This document shows, one piece after another, positions 36,101 through 45,870 of a stretch of 64,000 nucleotides of DNA. The stretch is taken from positions 29,737,001 to 29,801,000 of the forward strand of contig JBAIAC010000014.1 in assembly GCA_037349315.1 (NCBI GenBank), in the 5' to 3' direction. Position 1 is the stretch's first letter, and each line of letters begins with the position of its first letter. Origin of the DNA: Chelydra serpentina (taxonomy: Eukaryota; Chordata; Testudines; Chelydridae). Made by a program: the position numbers and the translations under genes. The notes under the pieces were generated by a model that was not told the DNA's origin, did not search any database, and was given only the letters and a program-made list of their open reading frames with translations.

Positions 36101-39100
36101 AAGGAGGGCCAAAAGAGGATGCTCTCCTTCATGGTCAAACAAAATGTTTAAGATTCAGTATCTACATTTTAATTTAAACCTATTATCTGATGCGGTGCAA
36201 TCAAACTGTAAATTGTGGTTATTCTACCCATCAAGTCACTTTTAAATTTCAATGTCCAACTCAGGTGCTTTTGTTGCCCCTCTCTTTTTCTTGAATGTGT
36301 TATTTTAGAGCTGCTATTCTTAGATCACACTAACTGCAAGTCAAATTCTGTTTCTATCAGAAGAGTGGAAGAAATTAACAGACATCTCCTCTTATAGACA
36401 CTGCTTTTGTATCACCTGTGTACTTTGAAAGAAACTCCAGTTCAGAAGAGTTATGCAAAGTAAATAAATTACCCCCCCCCACCACCACCAAGGCATTAAC
36501 ATAACCTGTCAAGTGTGCCAGTTAGTCACTAGTTGACCAATCTGAGAAACCAAGGATACTTTTGCTTTTTTACAGATGCTGTTGCACTAACTTCTGCTTA
36601 GTTTTCTAGTGCATACCCAGGTCATAGTAAGGGGATGTTTCCTAATTCCTAAATGAATGAAGCAGTCACTGTTTTTATTTTTATTTTTTTGTAATGATTA
36701 AAAGTAATGATCTTGCAAACACAATCAAACATTGCGCTGTGTACCCCTTATAGCCCAGTATACTTTGGGTAAAGTTGTCAGAAACACATAAAGGACCTAA
36801 GACCCTAAGTCACTTAGCTTGACAGCCTTAAAAAGCACCTATTAAAAACAAACAAACAGATTGTGCGATTAAAAAAAAATGGAGTGTGCAATTAATTGCA
36901 CTGTTAAATAATAGAATACCATTTATTTAAATATTTTGGATGGTTTTTTACATTTTCAAATATATTGATTTCAATTACAACACGGAATACAAAGAGTACA
37001 GTGTTCACTTTATTTTTTATTACAAATATTACACTAAGAAAAATAGCATTTTTCAATTCACCAAATACAAGTACTGTAGTGCAATCTCTATCATGAAAGT
37101 TGAACGTACAAATGTAGAATTATGTACAATAAATAACTGCATTCAAAAACAAAACAATGTAGACTCTAAAGATTTACAAGTCCACTCAGTCCTACTTCTT
37201 GTTCAGCCAATCGCTCAGACAAACAAGTTTGTTAACATTTTCAGGAGATAATGCTGCCCGCTTCTTGTTTACAGTGTCACCTGAAAGTGACAACGGGTTC
37301 ACATGGCACGGTTGTAGCAGGCGTCACAAGATATTTACGTTCCAGATGCACTAAAGATTCACGTCCTTTAATGCTTCAACCACCATTCCAAAGGACATGC
37401 ATCCATGCTGATGATGGGTTCTGCTCGATAACCATCCAAAGCAGTGCGACCCAGTGCACATTCATTTTTAATCATCTGAGTCAGATGCCACCAACAGAAG
37501 GTTGATGATTTTTTATTTTTTTTTGGTGGTGGTGGTGGTTCAGGTCCTGTAGTTTCCGCATCGGAGTGTTGGAGTTTTAAGACTTCTGAAAGCATGCTCC
37601 ACACCTCGTCCCTCTCAGATTTTGGAAGGCACTTCAGATTCTTAAACCTTCGGTTGAGTACTGTAGCTATCTTTAGAAATCTCACATTAGTATCTTCTTT
37701 GCATTTTGTCAAATCTGCAGTGAAAGTGTTCTTAAAACGAACATGTGCTAGGTCATCATCCAAGACTGCTATAACATGAAATATATCACAGAATGCAGGC
37801 AAAACAGAGAAGGAGACAATTTTCCCCCAGAGTTCAGTCACAAATTATTTAATGCATTATTTTTTTAGCAAGTGTCATCAGTATGAAAGCATGTCCTCTG
37901 GAATGGTGGCCAAAGCATGAAAGGGCATAGGAATATTTAGCATATCTAGCATGTAAATACCTTGCAATGCTGGCCAAAAAAGTGCCATGTGAATGCCTGT
38001 TCTTGTTTACAATGTCACCTAAAAGTGAGAAGCGGGCAGAATTATCTCCTGCAAATGTAAACAAACTTGTTCTTCTTAGCAATTGGCTGAACAAGAAGTA
38101 GGACTGAGTGGACTTGCAGGCTCTAAAATTTTACATTGTTTTGTTTTTGAGTACAGTTATGTAACAAACAAAAATCTACATTTGTAAGTTGCACTTTCAC
38201 GATAAAGAGATTGCACTACAGTACTTGTATGAGGTGAACTGAAAAATACTTTTATTTTTACAGTGCAAATATTTATAATAAAAATATGAAGTGAGCACTG
38301 TACACTTTGTATTGTGTTACAATTGAAATCAATTCATTTGAAAATGTAGTAAACATCCACAAATATTTAATAAATTTTACTTGGTATTCAACTGTTTAAC
38401 AGTGATTAAAACTGCGATTAATTACAATTAATTTTTTTGAGTTAATCGCGTGAGTTAACTGCGATTAATCAACAGCCCTAGTGCTTTTGAAAACATTACT
38501 CTCTATTTTTATTCAACAGGATTACTCAATGTTGCATCTGCAAGACAAGACTTTTTTTTTTTAAGTAAAAATCTTAAAGATAAATCCCAGAACCTTTACA
38601 CTTTCATTAACACTTAAAACAAAATAAAGAGCCATGCTCTCACCCAAAGTATTTCCATATGAGAATTAGATCTTGTGATTAGTATGAGAGAGATGAATGA
38701 GGATTGATGTTTAGTTTTCTTTTTAAAAATCTGCAAACAGAATTATGAAAGATCTTATAATATTAAAACTATGCTTAATACCACATGGTCCTGCTGACCT
38801 GACCGATGCATTCATAATAATCCTCATGTTCATGCATTTCTCCTCCCCCCACCCCGGCCCTTCCTTGGTCTATTTGCAGACCAGTTTTAATAGTCAAAAA
38901 ACAAACAATGGAATCGTTCCCCTCAATATAAAGCATATTATCTTTTTTGGAATACAAAGACAGTCAAGCAGTCCAACATCCATTACCATTTTACAGGACA
39001 TTTGCAGCCATAGTTTTTGGTATATCTAGCACCTGAACAAGACTTGAGCTAACAAGGTACTAAATGTGCAGTTTTAAGTGCTGAGCAACTAAAATCAAGG

Positions 39101-41862
39101 AAGCATTGGTTTATTTTTAACGTATGGTATATGCTTTTCAAAAGACATTTGAGGAAACTGCACCTAAGCCCTATGAAGGAAGTTATGAATTATTTTTATA
39201 AGTCTAACACACTAAAGTAAATTTGAAGAACTTTCTCAAAAAGATTTACTTGACAGTACTTATTTGAATGAAAGGCAGAGCATTCAAATCATTTACCTTC
39301 TGTAAAACAAGCAAAGATTAATACCATTTTTACAGATTAGGTACCAACTGGTTAAGTGACCTAAATTGCACAGGATGAAGTTCTGGCCCTACGCAAATTC
39401 ATTTTGAAGGGGCCAGGATCTCATCAATAGTCTTCTACAGCATGAAAAGGTAAACCATTTTTGAAGCCTTAAAAGTACATTTTAAGATTTTCAATTCACC
39501 TGTATCCACCATGTGTTACACTGTAAACTCTGCAAAATAAAATAGCTTATTCTCAGCTACCTGTAAAAGTACTTGGCACACTTTTTATGCCACAAACAAT
39601 AAAAAGTGATGTGGCAGACACTGAGAAAACAAACACATTTAATGAAGTTTATCCATCTTCATTTTTATTATGGTTTAACTCTAGTAAAGCTAGGTAAAGT
39701 TTTGCTTTTAAATGCAGTCTTTGGTACTGTCACTGACCAGCAGTAGTAATTTCCACACACAGATGTGTGGAATAAGAGCTTAATGCCAAACTCTCACTAT
39801 GCTTCTAAACTGGGAGTTGAAAAGGAGCATGAGGTGGGAGGGAAGAGAATGGTGTCCAGGAAGACAGCAATAATGCATATGGAAACTTTCTGGGGCTAGG
39901 GGAGGACTTCAAATATGATAAATTAATTTGTATTTAGTAACCTAGGTCAATAATCTTAGATTACTCTTTGGAACACTAATATAAGGAAATTTACTGAAGT
40001 CAGTCAGTTCCAAAACCTAGGTGAATTACCATTTACACCTTCTCAGACAGTCGCATCACTCCCTAAGACTCACCATACATAACAGAACACAAATGCATCT
40101 ATTTTACCTTTGAAATACTTACCAGATTCATGTAGCAGCTGAAAAACACAGCTAGTTGTTGTATTGGAAATTGCTGCCTTTCCTTCCATGTGATCCTTTC
40201 TAGCTGCATTTCCTGCTGTTATTTGGTCTTTTGATTGCATCAGCACACATCCTGCGACATCTGGCAACTCATAGACTTCTTTTGTTTTACCTTCATTAAT
40301 TTTTTTACCAAGTTTCAGTTCTAGAGAAATAAAGTTAATTTCTAAAATTAAAATTTTGGACAAATTATGATGATTTTTGGCAAGTTATATGTACAAGTAC
40401 GTTTTGGGAAACTGAGATAGGATACTCCTTCTGGTCTTTAACTAACTGACAATGCCCCAACATTCAAATTTTCTTCAATGAATATAAAGGAACATTTAAA
40501 GCCCATCTAGAAAACCGGTAGGAAAGGAAAACTTCAATTCCAACAGCACAGACAAAAGTCTGTAAAGTCTCATGACTACTGGCCAAATGGTTCCACTGAT
40601 GCAAACCAATCAGGATTTGTTTCTTTAAACTACGAGGACTTTACATGTTGGATACATTTCTTTGTACACATCCTTTTATTCTTTATGTCTGTCCTAACAG
40701 TAATACAAGTTTAAACAAGCAAACGTACAGGTGAAAATAGAGAAGTTCGATTCAAGACACAGTGTGACAACAGATGGGTATGGCTGATCACTTCTTCAGG
40801 AAGTGGGAAGAAAAGCATACCTGCGGGGCATCAGGCAGATTTGTACTTGGAAGGGCTCAGCAATGCCTCCTGCTGCTGCTACTTGTGCTACACTGCTATT
40901 TATACCTGTGCCAGCTCAATGAGAGCTAGCCAGCGGGCAAGTATGTGCACACAACCAGGGAAATCACACCCCTAGCTCATAAGATAGACAGCCTTAGAAG
41001 AGGAAGGAGTGATTTTAAGCAAGTGACAGTTGAAGGTTATTGAGGGTTATCAGCATCGCAACTGTTCAAACTAAAAAGTTTAAAGAGGTAGGTCATTATG
41101 TTCACGCTATGTTTGCTTTTCACTCATTCTGGAGCGAAACTGGATTTATCTGGATTATAGCCAGCGTCACGTGCTACAGCTCTGGAGGTAGGTCCTTTCC
41201 AAACCAAGGCAGGGCAGCCAGAAGCCTAAAAGCCCCCAATTACAGTGAAAGAGAACAGAGGCCATGAAAACAGCTCTATTAAGTTTTGTTTCAACCCTCA
41301 TGAACTTTGGAGCCAGCCACTTGCCATGGCGGGTCTTGTCCTTCATATTTCATTTAATCTCTTCCCCAGTTTGGGTTTAAAGAACAAACAACCCCTTCCC
41401 CCCCTCCGCACGGAGTCTGCACCGGGGGCCAAGGTGACACGCGCTCCTTATTACCCGCCAGCCCACGCCGTGCGGCCGTGGGGGAGGGAGCCCGAGCACC
41501 GCCCCCAGCCTGGCCAGGGTGAAATGGCACGAGCCACCCGTCACTCACGCAGCCCGCTGCTCCTCTCTACCTGCGGGGGCGGGGGAAGGCGCCTCTCTCC
41601 GGCAGAGCCCCGGGGGCCCAGCAGCCCGGGGCCCGGCCCCTCGCATGAGCGCCTGTCTGCAGAGGCGGCGCCGCAGCAACGGCGCTAGCCCCCACCCGCC
41701 CTGGGGAAGGCTGAGGGGCAGCGGGCTCTTCTCCGAGCCCCGCCAGTTTCGGGGGAGACTGATGCAGAACTCGGCCCCAAGGTCGCCCGAGACCTCGCGC
41801 CGGGCCGGGGGGCCGGGGAGGGGCCGAGAGTGCGGAACGTTACCTGTTGCTACGGGAGCCAT
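26934..41862 (-). CDS. PAICS: Bifunctional phosphoribosylaminoimidazole carboxylase / SAICAR synthetase
   Basis: Nine coding exons on the minus strand: 41862-41844, 40320-40123, 34082-33904, 31181-31002, 30907-30794, 28897-28814, 28717-28537, 28217-28059, 27100-26934. They total 1281 bp, 426 codons plus TAA (human 425), with GT/AG and matched phases throughout. Residues 1 to about 258 are the SAICAR synthetase domain ([62 protein letters not shown]). Residues about 266-426 are the PurE-type AIR carboxylase ([56 protein letters not shown]). The enzyme converts AIR to CAIR and then to SAICAR in cytosolic purine synthesis, as an octamer in the human protein. It is head-to-head with PPAT and convergent with LONRF1. 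It looks intact. Confidence 0.97.
27440..27621 (+). mobile_element. hAT-type MITE
   Basis: Begins AGTGGTTCTCAGAC and ends TTTGAGAACC, inverted termini of the Charlie-like hAT group. The body (TTGTACTGGTGACCCCTTTC, GGGTTTGGGGTGGAGGCTGA) is shared with 44588-44795. It lies in a PAICS intron. Confidence 0.7.
28059..28217 (-). CDS. PAICS: PAICS coding exon 8
   Basis: Acceptor GTGTTAG, donor GTAAGA. Encodes [20 protein letters not shown] and [20 protein letters not shown]. Confidence 0.97.
28537..28717 (-). CDS. PAICS: PAICS coding exon 7
   Basis: Acceptor CACTCCAG, donor GTAAAC. Opens the AIR carboxylase domain with [12 protein letters not shown] and [17 protein letters not shown]. Confidence 0.97.
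28814..28897 (-). CDS. PAICS: PAICS coding exon 6
   Basis: Acceptor GTATTTCAG, donor GTACCC; 28 codons. Encodes the helical linker [20 protein letters not shown] and EWVAERVE at the end of the synthetase domain. Confidence 0.95.
29008..29810. other. PAICS intron 5, left part
   Basis: No exon or repeat recognised. Open frames of 88 and 106 codons overlap here on opposite strands without family match. Confidence 0.4.
29823..30230 (+). mobile_element. hAT-type MITE, 408 bp
   Basis: Termini TAGTGGCTCTCAACC and GGCTGAGAACCACTG are inverted copies. Flanks GTCTAGAG (29815-29822) and GTCTAGAC (30231-30238) agree at 7 of 8 positions, the hAT duplication length. A second, shorter copy is at 58404-58767 in reverse. 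Confidence 0.8.
30239..30790. other. PAICS intron 5, right part
   Basis: AT-rich; nothing recognised beyond a short C-rich patch at 30710-30730. Confidence 0.4.
30794..30907 (-). CDS. PAICS: PAICS coding exon 5
   Basis: Acceptor TTTTGCTAG, donor GTAATG; 38 codons. Encodes [20 protein letters not shown] and [17 protein letters not shown], part of the SAICAR synthetase active site. Confidence 0.96.
31002..31181 (-). CDS. PAICS: PAICS coding exon 4
   Basis: Acceptor TTCCCAG, donor GTATAA; exactly 60 codons. Encodes [35 protein letters not shown] and QNCTLVDMK. Confidence 0.96.
31190..33900. other. PAICS intron 3
   Basis: Nothing coding was recognised in 2.7 kb. It holds an A/G-rich simple repeat (GAAA-type) at about 32070-32112. 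Confidence 0.45.
33904..34082 (-). CDS. PAICS: PAICS coding exon 3
   Basis: Acceptor ACATTTAG, donor GTAAGT. Encodes [29 protein letters not shown] and [14 protein letters not shown], ending in phase 0. Confidence 0.96.
34451..34586. repeat. Small hAT-like MITE
   Basis: TTAGTGGTGTTCAATC at the left and GGTTCAAAATCACTGCTA at the right are imperfect inverted ends of the same general type as the AGTGGTTCTCA elements. It is diverged, in PAICS intron 2. Confidence 0.45.
34655..35690. repeat. GC-rich interspersed repeat with internal minisatellite
   Basis: Starts near GTCCCTACCAATTATGGTGT, passes a poly-C run of about 22 (34747-34766) and ends near CTGCCTAGGGCACCATGAAA. At about 34980-35215 a unit with ACTCACTGGTAGTGGGAAGT or close variants recurs at 34989, 35070 and 35176. 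The 253-codon open frame at 34666 is compositional. Confidence 0.6.
35690..36840. other. PAICS intron 2, between repeats
   Basis: AT-rich; no exon or recognised repeat. A C-run lies at 36472-36480. Confidence 0.4.
36841..38482 (-). mobile_element. Foldback hAT element with two inverted 3' arms and a transposase fragment
   Basis: Left arm (about 36870-37410) and right arm (about 37875-38482) are inverted copies. Both contain the shared text around GTCCACTCAGTCCTACTTCT or its complement and end in GCGATTAA-rich sequence. Between them the minus strand (37841-37368) encodes a hAT C-terminal piece: [20 protein letters not shown], a Pro/Lys-rich insert, and CPLEWWLKH, a dimerisation-domain motif. 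The right end reads AACAGCCCTA. No full transposase is present. Confidence 0.65.
38490..40122. other. PAICS intron 2, left of exon 2
   Basis: Nothing coding recognised. AT-rich, with a short MIR-like word (TTTTTACAGATTAGG) near 39327. Confidence 0.4.
40123..40320 (-). CDS. PAICS: PAICS coding exon 2
   Basis: Acceptor TTTCTCTAG, donor GTAAGT. Encodes the ATP-binding start of SAICAR synthetase ([31 protein letters not shown]). Confidence 0.96.
40321..41400. other. PAICS intron 1, distal part
   Basis: No exon or repeat recognised. GC content rises towards the promoter from about 41380. Confidence 0.4.
41844..41862 (-). CDS. PAICS: PAICS coding exon 1
   Basis: 19 bp: MAPVAT and the first base of the next codon, donor GTAACG. 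The ATG is chosen because it splices in phase to exon 2 and gives an N-terminus the length of the human one. Too short to appear as an open frame of its own. Confidence 0.85.
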
Positions 41863-42659
41863 CGCGCCGGCCAGGGCAGCGGGCACCTACGAGACACAGA
41901 GAGGCCCGATTAGCACGTGGGGCTGGCAGCGGTTCTGCACCCCCTGTCACGCTCACACGAGATGACGTAGCGCGCGCGGCAAAGGCGGGCAGCGGAAGGG
42001 GCGGGGAGCGACTGCCCAGCCCAATCGCCGCAGCGCCGCGGCTGTGCCGACAAGGAACCCGCCCCCCGCAGGGGCCAACACACCGACCGCTGCCCCCCAT
42101 GGCCCCTCCCCATGAGAGCTCCCACGCGCCTTTCCCCTCCCGCAGTGCACGCGCCAACGTCCCCGCCCTCCTCCCTCCCCAGTGCGCACCCCACCCCCCT
42201 GCTCGCCTTCGCGCCAATGCAACTCCCCCACGCAGCTCTCCGGGTACCTGCACCCGCGCTCTCCCCGCTGTCACTCACGAGCTGCCCCGGGCCGGCCGGC
42301 CGGGCTGTGAACGCAGCGGGGAGTCTGGGGTAGCGGCACGTACCAAACAGACCGAGGAGGGGGAGGTGCCCGCGCTGATGAGCGGCGTTTCCAAGAACAG
42401 ACGCAGCGGCGCCTCCTACCCGATCGCACGCGGGCACGGGGGGGGCGAGCGCAGGCGGGGGGATCGTTAGAGTCCCCACCCCCGTATGTAAATAAGGGGG
42501 CTGCGCCGGGCTCCCGGGCGGGACGACGCTGGCCTGTCCCTGGCTGCCGCGGCGCCGGCGCAGCAGGAGTTGGCCTCGCGCAGGAGGTAGCTGGCGGCCG
42601 CCAAGACCCGGGCTTAAGGGCCAGCGGCAGCACGTGTCTGTGCGGGGTGGTCGGGCGCT

Positions 42660-42787
42660 ATGGAGTTCGAGGAGCTGGGGATCCGGGAGGAGTGCGGCGT
42701 GTTCGGCTGCATCGCCTCCGGCTCGTGGCCCGCGGAGCTCGATGTGCCCCATGTGATCACTTTAGGGCTGGTGGGGCTGCAGCACAG
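42660..42787 (+). CDS. PPAT: PPAT coding exon 1 (amidophosphoribosyltransferase)
   Basis: ATG at 42660, 42 codons plus two bases, donor GTAAGG. Encodes [20 protein letters not shown] and continues to [13 protein letters not shown]. After removal of an 11-residue propeptide, Cys12 becomes the N-terminal nucleophile of the glutaminase domain (human PPAT has the same layout). The enzyme makes phosphoribosylamine from PRPP and glutamine, the first committed step of purine synthesis. Exon 2, which should begin GQESAGI, was not found in the remaining 21 kb. Confidence 0.95.
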
Positions 42788-42989
42788 GTAAGGGGGGGCC
42801 TGTACCATGCCGGGGGGCCTGTGTGGAGGGGCCGCCTGCTGCACGGGTTAAAGGGGGTGTGTGCACGTGGGGAGGTGTGGCAAGCGAGGGCCTGCGCAGG
42901 TAAGTGGGTCGGGGGCACAGGACCAGCACCACAAGTCAGGAAAGGGCGACACAGCATCTGCGATTGTGTGTGTACTCGCTGACTCTGTG

Positions 42990-44040
42990 CTCCCTGGTAA
43001 AGAAGAGGTAGGTTCAGGGGGCATCCATCCCATCCCAACGCAAAAGCTGCAATTTATCCAGTAGTTCCTCAGCTTTTCTAGCGGCAATAGCCAAAATTGA
43101 CACCTCCTCCCCCCCCCCCCCCCCCCCCCGCCCCCGAGTTGCACACTCTAACCCACCCCAGAAACGGCTCCTCAGAGCTTCCGTTTTGTGATTGCTTTAT
43201 GTGCAAGCAGTGTATGTTCTAACCTAGGACTGACCTTGGCCTGTTCTAACGCTAGCTCAGAAGCCTGGCGTTTGGAGCAGTTGGTGCTCCTTGATGAGTT
43301 AGCACATGCACCGCGGTCAGGGCTGAGTAGGGTTTCATCTCAAGTCCCTATTTTTCAATCAACTTCAATAAAGACATGAAGCACAGAGTAAACTATTGCT
43401 TATTTTAAATTGAGGCTGTGCTGCTTGATCAAGATTGGTTTTGTATACTTTTGATCTCTCTTCATCCATCCATACCTGTTGCATATTTGTGCTACAGCCA
43501 TGGAATAAATGCAGTGTACAACATCTAGATACGTTTTGGATATTTAACTGAAACCTACTAACAGGGTTCTCTTCAGGTTATGTGGAACTAGGACTGTATA
43601 CAGATGATGATAATTAAATCTGCCACAGTTTAAAACCATTTGTATGTCATCAGTAGGCCATATGATTTATCTCAGTTTTCTCCAAATGGAATATAACTTG
43701 CAAACTAAAATTAAAATTTAGCATTAATTGAATTGAATCAAATGTACTTTATGAAACTCATTTTCTTCTAACTTAAAAGTGTGTATTAAAGTCATGTTCT
43801 CTCTAAAACATTAATAAAATAAATATACAAAAGCAAAATCTGCAGTGGGGGGAATAAAAACTCTTGAGGGACCCATCAATTAAGGCCCAATCCAAATCCC
43901 ATTCAAGTGTATGGGGGAGCCTTTCAGTTTACTTTAATGAGAGTTGTATCAGCCCTAAAATAAGGTCTTTAGGCCTTATACTGAAATTAACAAGGACATT
44001 TAGTAAACCACTGAGGCCCTTGAACTGGCATTGACTTTAA
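42990..44040 (+). other. PPAT intron 1, proximal part
   Basis: Holds a poly-C tract at about 43107-43129 followed by CGCCCCCG. No exon recognised. Confidence 0.45.
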
Positions 44041-44345
44041 AAAAAACAACGAGGAGTCCAGTGGCACCTTCAAGACTAACAGATTTATTTGGGCATAAGC
44101 TTTCGTGGGTAAAACTCCCTTCCCTTCATGTACCAGTATATTTATGCTTGTATATGTAATTTTCACTCCATGCATCTGAAGAAGTGTTGTTGTGTATACC
44201 TGCCCCTGGACATTTCCACTGCATGCATCCGAAGAAGTGGGGATTCACCCACGAAAGCTTATGCTCCAATACGTCTGTTAGTCTATAAGGTGCCACAGGA
44301 CTCTTTGTCGCTTCTACAGATCCAGACTAACACGGCTACCCCTCT
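44041..44345. mobile_element. Penelope-like element termini in inverted arrangement, with hammerhead-like motifs
   Basis: Minus-oriented terminus at 44046-44118 (complement of ACCCACGAAAGCTTATGCCC) and plus-oriented terminus at 44225-44345 (GCATCCGAAGAAGTGG ... CCCACGAAAGCTTATGCTCC, then GGTGCCACAGGACTC). A half motif GCATCTGAAGAAGTG lies at 44172-44186. The same terminus occurs at 56151. It lies in PPAT intron 1. Confidence 0.7.
44225..44266 (+). ncRNA. Minimal hammerhead ribozyme-like motif
   Basis: Core CCGAAGA, stem II GTGGG/CCCAC with a short loop, then GAAA, then a 3-bp stem III AGC-TTAT-GCT followed by C at the cleavage position. The second core base is C rather than U, so activity is doubtful. 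Minimal hammerheads in Penelope-like elements are established. Confidence 0.55.
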
Positions 44346-44587
44346 GATACTGTGCTGTGGAGGGCATTTTAGCATATTTTAACTAACCTTTTCTTAAAAA
44401 AAAAAAAGGGGGGGGGGCTATTTTTAAACCTCTTGTGCATCCTCCTATACTAAAGACGTCACAAAACAAATTCTGGGATATTATAAACACCAGAGCTGTG
44501 GTGCGTATTATAGAAATGCCTGTCTAAAGCACTGATTCTCAGCATGATTGTAACACATTTTATAGCTATGTTAGCAGTGGATGTAGA

Positions 44588-44795
44588 CCAGTGGTTCTCA
44601 AACTTTTGTACTGGTGACCCCTTTCACATAGCAAGCCTCTGAGTGTGACTCCCCTCCCCCTTATAAATTTAAAAAACTTTTTAATATTTTAACACGATTA
44701 TAAGTGCTGGAGGCAAAGTAGGGTTTGGGGTGGAGGCTGACAGCTTGCAACTCCCACCATGTAATAATCTTGTGACCCCTAGTCTGTGAACCCCC
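44588..44795 (+). mobile_element. hAT-type MITE with perfect target duplication
   Basis: Starts CCAGTGGTTCTCAAAC and shares its body with 27440-27621. GATGTAGA at 44580-44587 is repeated exactly at 44796-44803. Confidence 0.8.
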
Positions 44796-45302
44796 GATGT
44801 AGACTGTTTGAAACTTTCAAGCACTTGCTACACAAGTTTTAATGTGGAGAGGGCTTAAGGATGAGTCTGTTGGTTTAGCTTGATTATTTGAGAGCTAAGG
44901 AATAAGGTCATTATAAAATTGGTATTTTGACAGAATGCCTTAAAAATATTTTTTTGGAGTTGGGGAGAGAGATATGGAATACTTTGAGCTACAAATTAAG
45001 TAAAAACGTCATTTGTGTCCTTGACAAGGGCAAATTTGAAAAAAGTCAGTCTTGGAACAATTGTCAGGCCTGTTAATTTTTCCCAAAGAAACTATTCTGA
45101 TGGATATTTTTGGCAGTAATATGTGCCACTGCTATGTACAAAACATCTGAATGCATTTTGCTTTCTTCCAACCAAAAAGGAGAAATGTAGCCCCACTCTG
45201 TGTGCAGAACTCCCATTGAAATTAGTCGATGTTGAGCATGTGGGACTGGTACTAAATCAGGCTCTGTGTGGGATTTGTTATGAGAGTCCAAAAGCGGTAG
45301 AG

Positions 45303-45575
45303 ACTGAGGGTTTGTCTATGCTACAGACATTACACCATGGCACTACAGCAGCAGTGCCATAGCTGTAAACACTTACAGCAATGGATAAACCTCTTCCGCC
45401 ATTGTAGCAAATAATCCATCCCTCTCAAGAGGCGGTAGCAAAATTGATGGAAGAATTCTTCCATTGACTTAGTGGTGTCTATACTGAGGCATAAATCAGC
45501 TTAACTACATATCTCAGGGCGGTGGATTTTTCATACCCCTAAGCAATGTAGCTAGGTTTATTAGGTGTTGACTAG
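45303..45575. repeat. Harbinger-like MITE, probable
   Basis: Begins AGGGTTTGTCTATGCTAC, like the other TAA-flanked MITEs, with palindromic pieces (GGCACTACAGCAGCAGTGCC). The right end is approximate, near GTTGACTAGGCCT. Confidence 0.4.
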
Positions 45576-45751
45576 GCCTCAGACTTAATTGGTATGCTTT
45601 TCTTGACCAACATTTTTATTTAACATTCAAAATATTACCAGTTTGGGGTGCAGAAGTTGTAATCTATTTTACTAACTAATACGTTTAACAGTATCTTCTC
45701 CCTTAGCCCCAGATTTCCATATATCTAAATTCAATATTGCAGGTTGGTTTT

Positions 45752-45870
45752 CATAAGAGCATAAGAACGGCCATACTGGGTCAGACCTATGGTCCATCTA
45801 GCCCAGTATCCTGTCTTCTGACAATGCCAGGTGCTCTAGAGGGAATGAACAGAACATCAAAGGGAATGAA
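45752..45870 (-). mobile_element. CR1 LINE 3'-end fragment
   Basis: Antisense CR1 tail: CATAAGAACGGCCATACTGG, GGTCCATCTAGCCCAGTATC, GGGAATGAACAGAACA. Same family as 9249-10745. A short GGGAATGAACAGAA word is duplicated at its end. Confidence 0.7.

Larger units (their letters stand above)
41400..42990. promoter_or_regulatory. CpG-rich bidirectional PAICS/PPAT promoter
   Basis: A dense run of CpG and GC boxes (GGGGCGGGG, CCGCCC) spans both first exons. The two ATGs are about 800 bp apart, head to head. CCAAT boxes lie at 42021-42025 and 42214-42218. CACGTG E-boxes lie at 41914-41919 (52 bp upstream of the PAICS ATG), 42631-42636 (24 bp upstream of the PPAT ATG) and 42864-42869 (PPAT intron 1). 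No TATA box is evident. Sharing of one promoter by PPAT and PAICS is established in chicken and human. Confidence 0.88.

Noticed and set aside
37368..37841. Independent 157-codon host gene
   Set aside because: It is a hAT transposase C-terminal fragment with a low-complexity Pro/Lys insert, enclosed by the element's inverted arms.
41910..42752. 280-codon minus-strand open frame over the promoter
   Set aside because: CpG-island composition suppresses stops in all frames; it overlaps PPAT exon 1 antisense and has no domain.
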